Assembly: GCA_964058805.1 (NCBI GenBank)
Contig: CAXKVV010002149.1
Location: 1 to 64,000 of the forward strand
Length of the DNA stretch: 64,000 nt
Source of the DNA: Schoenoplectus triqueter
Taxonomy: Eukaryota; Streptophyta; Magnoliopsida; Poales; Cyperaceae
Reading direction: 5' to 3'
A program made the position numbers and the translations under genes. Position 1 is the first letter of the stretch. Every line of letters starts with the position of its first letter. Positions 58,848 through 64,000 of this stretch are shown here, one piece after another. Under the pieces are notes generated by a model. That model saw nothing but the letters and a program-made list of their open reading frames with translations, had not been told where the DNA came from and searched no databases.

Positions 58848-60390
58848 TGATGCGGTATTTATGGTCTATTAATTTCTTAAGTTTTAAACCTAAGTAATAC
58901 TAAATTTTAGGTATAGTATCCACATGGACAAATCGATTCATAGTCTTAACGTAACAATTGAGTTCTAGACAATAAAAAGATCAATTGGTTGAATGTTTGG
59001 TTCTTACTGGTTTACTAATCTAGACAGATATAAATGAGTGATTGCTAAACCTAAAATTAAAATAAAATAGTAGATAAAATAGTATTTTAAACTATATGAT
59101 GGAATAATAGGGGTTCCGACTTTTTCTTTTCACTCCTTAATTAACCTACTTGGTGTTTTCACTTTTTAGATAATTCAATAGTGTGAGCTTAGAAATTCAA
59201 GTTTAGGATTGTCGGGCGCTTTCGCACGTCAATGCCATGTTCAAACTATTCAGACTTCACAGTTATGTACCTCGCTTTACGAGTTCAAACCCTTTGTGTT
59301 CTTTGTTGTTAAAACCATACTAAAACCTGATGCTACACAATTACGAGTTGATAATTGAAATTTGGTTCAGCTTTAAGTATAATCACCTAAGTAGGAAAAA
59401 AACTTACCGCTAGGCCATGAGTGCAAACATGGGTTTTAACCTTCGAGATTGAGAATTCTAGCAATATATTTTCATAATATACTATAATTCCTAAGATAAA
59501 TCACACAACAAGCACTTGTTACACTTCAAACATGCAAACAATCAATTCAAAAGATAAATCACACACAAAATTACTAAAAAAATCAAATACCGAGCAGTTT
59601 AACTAAAAAAGATGCAAGTACTATAAGCCATCACCCTTAAAAGGGTGATTAGCTACATATTTTTAAGAGCCAATGATAGAAATTTAAAGTAATAAAAGAG
59701 TGCATAGCATCAGAAAAAAGAGAGAAAAAATATTAAATTTAAACTCTCGCTCGAGGGCTTCAATTCGACGTGTAGATATTCAAATTCGGCTCCCTGGAGT
59801 GCTAGATCTCTCTCAAACTTCAATGCTTCGTTCTCCCCCTTGAAAATATCGACTAGGACATCCAGGATGGTGGAGAAAGACACCTAGAAGGGTCTTATAT
59901 AAGATTCCAATCAATTAGACAACTACTGTCAACTCTGTTCGAATTTTCAGGTATGGAGCATACGGGTCGTATGAATTTCCGTACGGCCCGTATGGAGTCG
60001 GGTCTGTTGCGTAGTGATTTATATTTTGATCATAATTTATTCATCTGAACTCTGATTTGGGTAATCTAAGATGAATTAGAAAGCTAAGAATAATATCTAC
60101 AAGATTATTATATGATGTTAGTCAATCCATGATATTTTATTATCAAAATTTGTTGTGATTTGCTGCTGATGATCCGTCTTGATGTCGTTCGTGTTTGAGC
60201 ATTTCCCAATCATGTTCAATTGCTCCATTTTGCTTCAATTATCATTCCAATTGTATGATTCCTGTAATTATAAATAAAACACAGTAGCATATCAATCTCG
60301 GGATAAAAAATCAAGTAAAATGATAAAATTACTCTAAAAGTTGGCAAATTCGTGAGATTAACTCTAATAAAAAGTGTATGCAATTGAGGC
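58848..60390 (-). repeat. 5' LTR of the Athila/Tat-like element
   Basis: TGATGCGGTATTTATGG to CAATTGAGGC on +. It contains the inverted repeat CATACGGGTCGTATG / CGTACGGCCCGTATGG (59959-59995), better preserved than in the other LTR. Confidence 0.88.
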
Positions 60391-63300
60391 TCACTATTGG
60401 TTTGATTTATCTCTGATTGAATTTGTTTGGATGACACCCCTCAAGCTTTGTGACCCACCAACTATTTGGTGAGGTTCAAGGTTGAGTTGTGTCTCTGTTA
60501 CTTGATTGGATATGCTGATCTGTGTCCAATTTTACTGCTAACTTGGATCGTATCTTGACAGACACTATTTTTAACTGTCACTTGTCTAAAAACTGTTGAT
60601 TACTAGTATACTATTGAATTGTCTGATAAGCTGGGCTTTTGATATTTTGTGATGCTCTTTGATTTACCTAATCATTGGCCCTACTCTTATGCTGGTTGTT
60701 GTCCCTGGCTGTGCCAATATTTGTTATCTATGGCTAACCCTTTTTATCAAATATAAAAATGTTCTAAGCCAAACTGCCACTTTCAATCTCTGATCAGATA
60801 CTACATTATTAACCGTTGTTAGCTGCCTTGTTTCAATCATGTGTAAGTCCCATACCTGGTTTTTATCAGTGCTAGTTCTGAATTGCTATCTATCTGTCTA
60901 TGCTAGTTAATAATGATACTACACTGACCTAAATTGAATTGGGGACTGATGCCAATCTTATTAGATGATACCGCACTTGACCTAGCTACTATTTTGTCTC
61001 TGGTATCAGTTAACCCTTGGTTCCCTGTTTGACCTAGACCCTTGTGTGGTTTCTTGATGATTTATTTTGTGATGCATGATTTCATGGATATCATTTCCTG
61101 CCTTAGTTGTATTGATGAAATTATTTTGTTGCTATATGGATTGACTTGATTTGCTGCTCTTTTAGCCAGGCTCGTATTATCTCCTTGCTTGTGCCATTTG
61201 GCTTGTGTGCCGGTTTCTCTCTGTTGTCGAACTTGTTTGTTGCCATGACTGATCTGAATTATGTGTGGGGTAATTTGAAATGAGGCTTAGATAATAATAA
61301 TATTTGGGCTGAGTTGGTTTCGGCTATGCTAAATGAAAGATTAATTGGGCTGCTAAGATGTGAATTTGGGCTTAAAGCATAATTTAAATAATTTAGGTTG
61401 GATAATGAAAAAAATGGAATGGAATATGAGAATGAGCCCATAATTACTAATCAGGATTTAAGAAAAAAAATAAACCCATTGGGATGATAATTATATTTTT
61501 AATTAACTTAAATTTAATTAGATTAGTGAAATTAATTAAGGCCCAATGTTAAAAGTCTCAATATAATTAAAAATAATTAATTTAAAAATATAACTAATTA
61601 ATTGAAAGTCATCCCGAAAGGTTGACGATATCCATCGACTAATATGTAAACTTAAAGAAAATAGAAAATGATTTTAATATTATCTCAAAAATAAAAATCT
61701 GAACATATATAATGGTTTCAGAGGTAGCCTATGATCCTAAACATTAAAACACCAACCCAAATTATTAAATTAAAAATGTTAATTAAATTTAAATTTAATT
61801 GAGTTTCTTTTTATTTTTCATTTCTATTTTTGTTTTATTTCTATTTCATATAATATAATTTCTAATTTATAAAAATAATATTAATAGATATAATAAAACA
61901 TAATTAGAAAATATAATGAAAGTAATTAAGATTTATTAAGGCTAATAATTAAAATAATAAAAAAATTATATTATAAAATATATTAATCAATTTCTCTATT
62001 TTTGATAATAAAAATAATAATAATAAATATTATAAAATATATATTAATTATTTTCTCTATTTTAGTAATTGAATAACATTAACAAATACATAAAAATATA
62101 ACAAATGAACATTCTAGCACCTTATAATTATAATAGAGAAGCTGTCAAAATTTTAAACAAAAATGCTAAACTCCAATGAATGCTAAGTGTCATTCCGCTT
62201 ACATAAATTAAATATAAATTATAAAATAATTCATGCTAAACTAATAAAAATTTAATTAAATCAATAATAGGTGACATAGTTGACTCGAATCCACTCGTGG
62301 AATACGAGGCCATTCCCGATCTCATTGACACATACACTGACCTCGAGACGGACGTACTACCTCCGGAGTAGAGTAGCTTCACGATCCTCACTAGCGCTCT
62401 CAGCTACAAATTCCTGAGATTCAATTTTGTTTCTTCAGAATTAAGACCCAAGCCAAAACTAACATGTTTTCAAAATAAATCGCATTGTGGTATTTTCAGT
62501 CCAAATAAAATATTAGAGAACTTAAATTTGAACTATCATATGCATTCGGTATTTTGACCATATTTTTTGGCCTTCCCGCATCCGCATGTCATCTCATATC
62601 ATTTTTCATGTAGATAGGGATAGGATTAGAACTCAGAAATTAGTCCTGGATTAGGATTAGTTTTAGACATAATTAATTTAAAAAGTATAATTACTATTAT
62701 TAAAGTATTACTTTTAAAAATATTAATTAATTAAGTATACTAGGTAGTTAGACATGCATAATATTTTATGGGAGTGTTGAGCAGTGGGTCGGGTGATCTC
62801 AGTCTGAGGTCGCCTTGTGTAACCAGGCCAACGTGTTACGTATGGTGTTAGTTTCGCCCGTAGGACCCCTTGGTCTGTATATATATGAGTACCTCAGCTT
62901 GTCGGTCAATCACTGATATCATCACTTGATGAGTTCGACAGAGCCATGAGAGTTTTCTATTTGATCAATATTGTTATTATTATTTATTCTATATTTTTTC
63001 CCAAATTAAATTAAGTGAATAGGATATGGCCTTCAGTATTTAGTGTGTGCGGACCATATTGAGTTATGGATTCTATTCCGCTTTATTATATTATTATTTA
63101 GCCAGCTTATTAGAGATCTCGATATGTCCGAATGACTTTCTCCTTTGGCCCCTGGTTGGTACAAAGAGTCTTTCCCATTTTGTTATTATATTCTTTTTTC
63201 TCTTTTACGGATAATTATCTCCTTACTTCGATATGACAACTGAGGTCGTACTTTAATCCATTTATTTTATATTGTGAGGTAGATTACCAAGTTCAGAAGA

Positions 63301-64000
63301 CCAGAGTACGTGCTTTTAGCCGTTCACTCTCCTAGGGCGTTATCGCCTCGGGAGGCTGAATTTTCCGTTTATGTTTGACATTGACGCTAGCATAAATATA
63401 TAGTCCTAAATTAGTAAGTCGGACTCTAGTAGTACCCGTTTAGGCAAAACTTAAGTTAGTAAATTGGGCCCTAGTAGTGTTCGCTTGATATGGATCTGGT
63501 AATTTACAAATGAGATTTTTTATTATGGGTGTTTCTATCTCGTACTATATGTTTATAGACATATTATACTATTTTCATAGATTTTCTATTTTGGGTTTCC
63601 TTATCATTTCATGCCATCATATTTTAATAAATTTTAAAAAGTTGCCCAAGTATTTTAAAGTTGCATAATTATACATATATACATAAATCATATTAAATAA
63701 TTTCTAAAGTTACATTTTTAAAACACCAGTGCTGGTATTTGGGTCCAATCTAGGAAAGAAGATCAAATCTTAAGCCTGGATCTAAATTCATACTGAGTAA
63801 TTTTGAATTACTCACGTTTTCATGGTGATTGTGGAATCTAGGTTTTTAGGTACGAAATTTTCATGGAGAGGGTACCAGGAGCAGTCCTGTGTGATGACAG
63901 ACGTGCTTCGCCGCATCCGCATGTGAGTTGGGTAGTTTTGCCTAGGACTCCTCGGTTTATCGGGTTTTATTTTTTTCTTTTAGATTTTTATTTGAGAGAT

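Larger units (their letters stand above)
55378..60396 (-). mobile_element. Nested LTR retrotransposon, Athila/Tat-like, non-autonomous, about 5 kb
   Basis: Two LTRs of about 1.55 kb (58848-60390 and, with a MITE inside, 55378-57279) flank about 1.57 kb. On -, the primer site TGGCGCCATTACCGGAGA (58841-58824) lies 6 bases after the 5' LTR and fits tRNA-Asp, the usual primer of Athila/Tat elements. TTAAGTTTAGGA-type purine motifs occur twice (about 57291 and 58365 on +). No gag-pol is present. TTGGT on both sides (55373-55377, 60397-60401) is a candidate target duplication, but the exact right LTR edge is uncertain by about 6 bases. Confidence 0.85.
54238..64000 (+). mobile_element. Gypsy-type LTR, copy 4, interrupted; runs off the window
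   Basis: It begins TGTGAAACCTCG inside the PMD pseudogene. The left part (54238-55377) has the family's CT-rich block. The right part resumes at 60397 and carries the same ordered blocks as copies 1-3: GATATCCAT block at 61626, GTCGCCTTGTGTAACCAGGCC at 62810, CTCTCCTAGGGCGTTATCGC at 63328 and TTTGGGTCCAATCTAGG at 63737. At 64000 it stands about 230 bases short of where the 5' LTR at 28830 ends. Whether it is solo or part of a full element cannot be seen. Confidence 0.8.

Overview
This is a eudicot-like plant nuclear DNA window: AT-rich, intron-containing, and made mostly of nested LTR retrotransposons, MITEs and their decay products. GT-AG introns, tRNA-iMet and tRNA-Asp primer sites, a plastid-DNA insertion and plant-specific families (plant mobile domain, plant-type HMA) support this. 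The species cannot be named from the sequence.

Only two intact-looking host genes are visible, both on +. One is a small four-exon heavy-metal-associated (HMA) domain gene at 27660-28519. It is easily missed because no exon exceeds 161 bases and the first coding exon is probably just the ATG. The other is a complete ABC-F ATPase gene, ABCF1-like, at 47442-51274. It encodes 593 residues in five coding exons, with a 5'UTR intron, TATA box and telo-box. Two plant mobile domain (PMD) pseudogenes lie on - at the left edge (1-815) and at 51880-54237.

Layout. 1-2.9 kb: PMD pseudogene and a long hairpin element. 5.6-13 kb: a hAT MITE with 8-bp target duplication, a tRNA-like SINE head, a foldback element, and a SINE tail with an 18-bp target duplication. 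13.6-20.9 kb: Copia (SIRE-like) gag remnants interleaved with a Gypsy-type LTR (copy 1). 21.3-25.1 kb: a large foldback element, a hAT MITE, and 1.1 kb of ATA/ATC satellite with a higher-order repeat. 27.7-28.6 kb: HMA gene. 28.83-38.37 kb: a non-autonomous LTR element with 3.5-kb LTRs, tRNA-iMet primer site, polypurine tract and AAAGT target duplication; its 3' LTR carries a nested solo-like LTR. 38.37-38.78 kb: atpA-derived plastid DNA. 40.3-42.1 kb: minisatellite and Copia 5' end. 44.2-44.5 kb: poly(A) retroposon. 46.3-51.5 kb: ABCF1. 51.9-64 kb: PMD pseudogene cut by another copy of the Gypsy LTR (copy 4), itself cut by a tRNA-Asp-primed element, whose 3' LTR is cut by a MITE.

The four Gypsy LTR copies (14102, 28830, 34229, 54238) are one family, all on +. 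I saw no CRISPR, operon or obviously new enzymatic system. The most interesting material is the structural record of nested insertions (including an empty-site comparison inside the window), deamination-style decay of several pseudogenes, and conserved palindromes inside LTRs.
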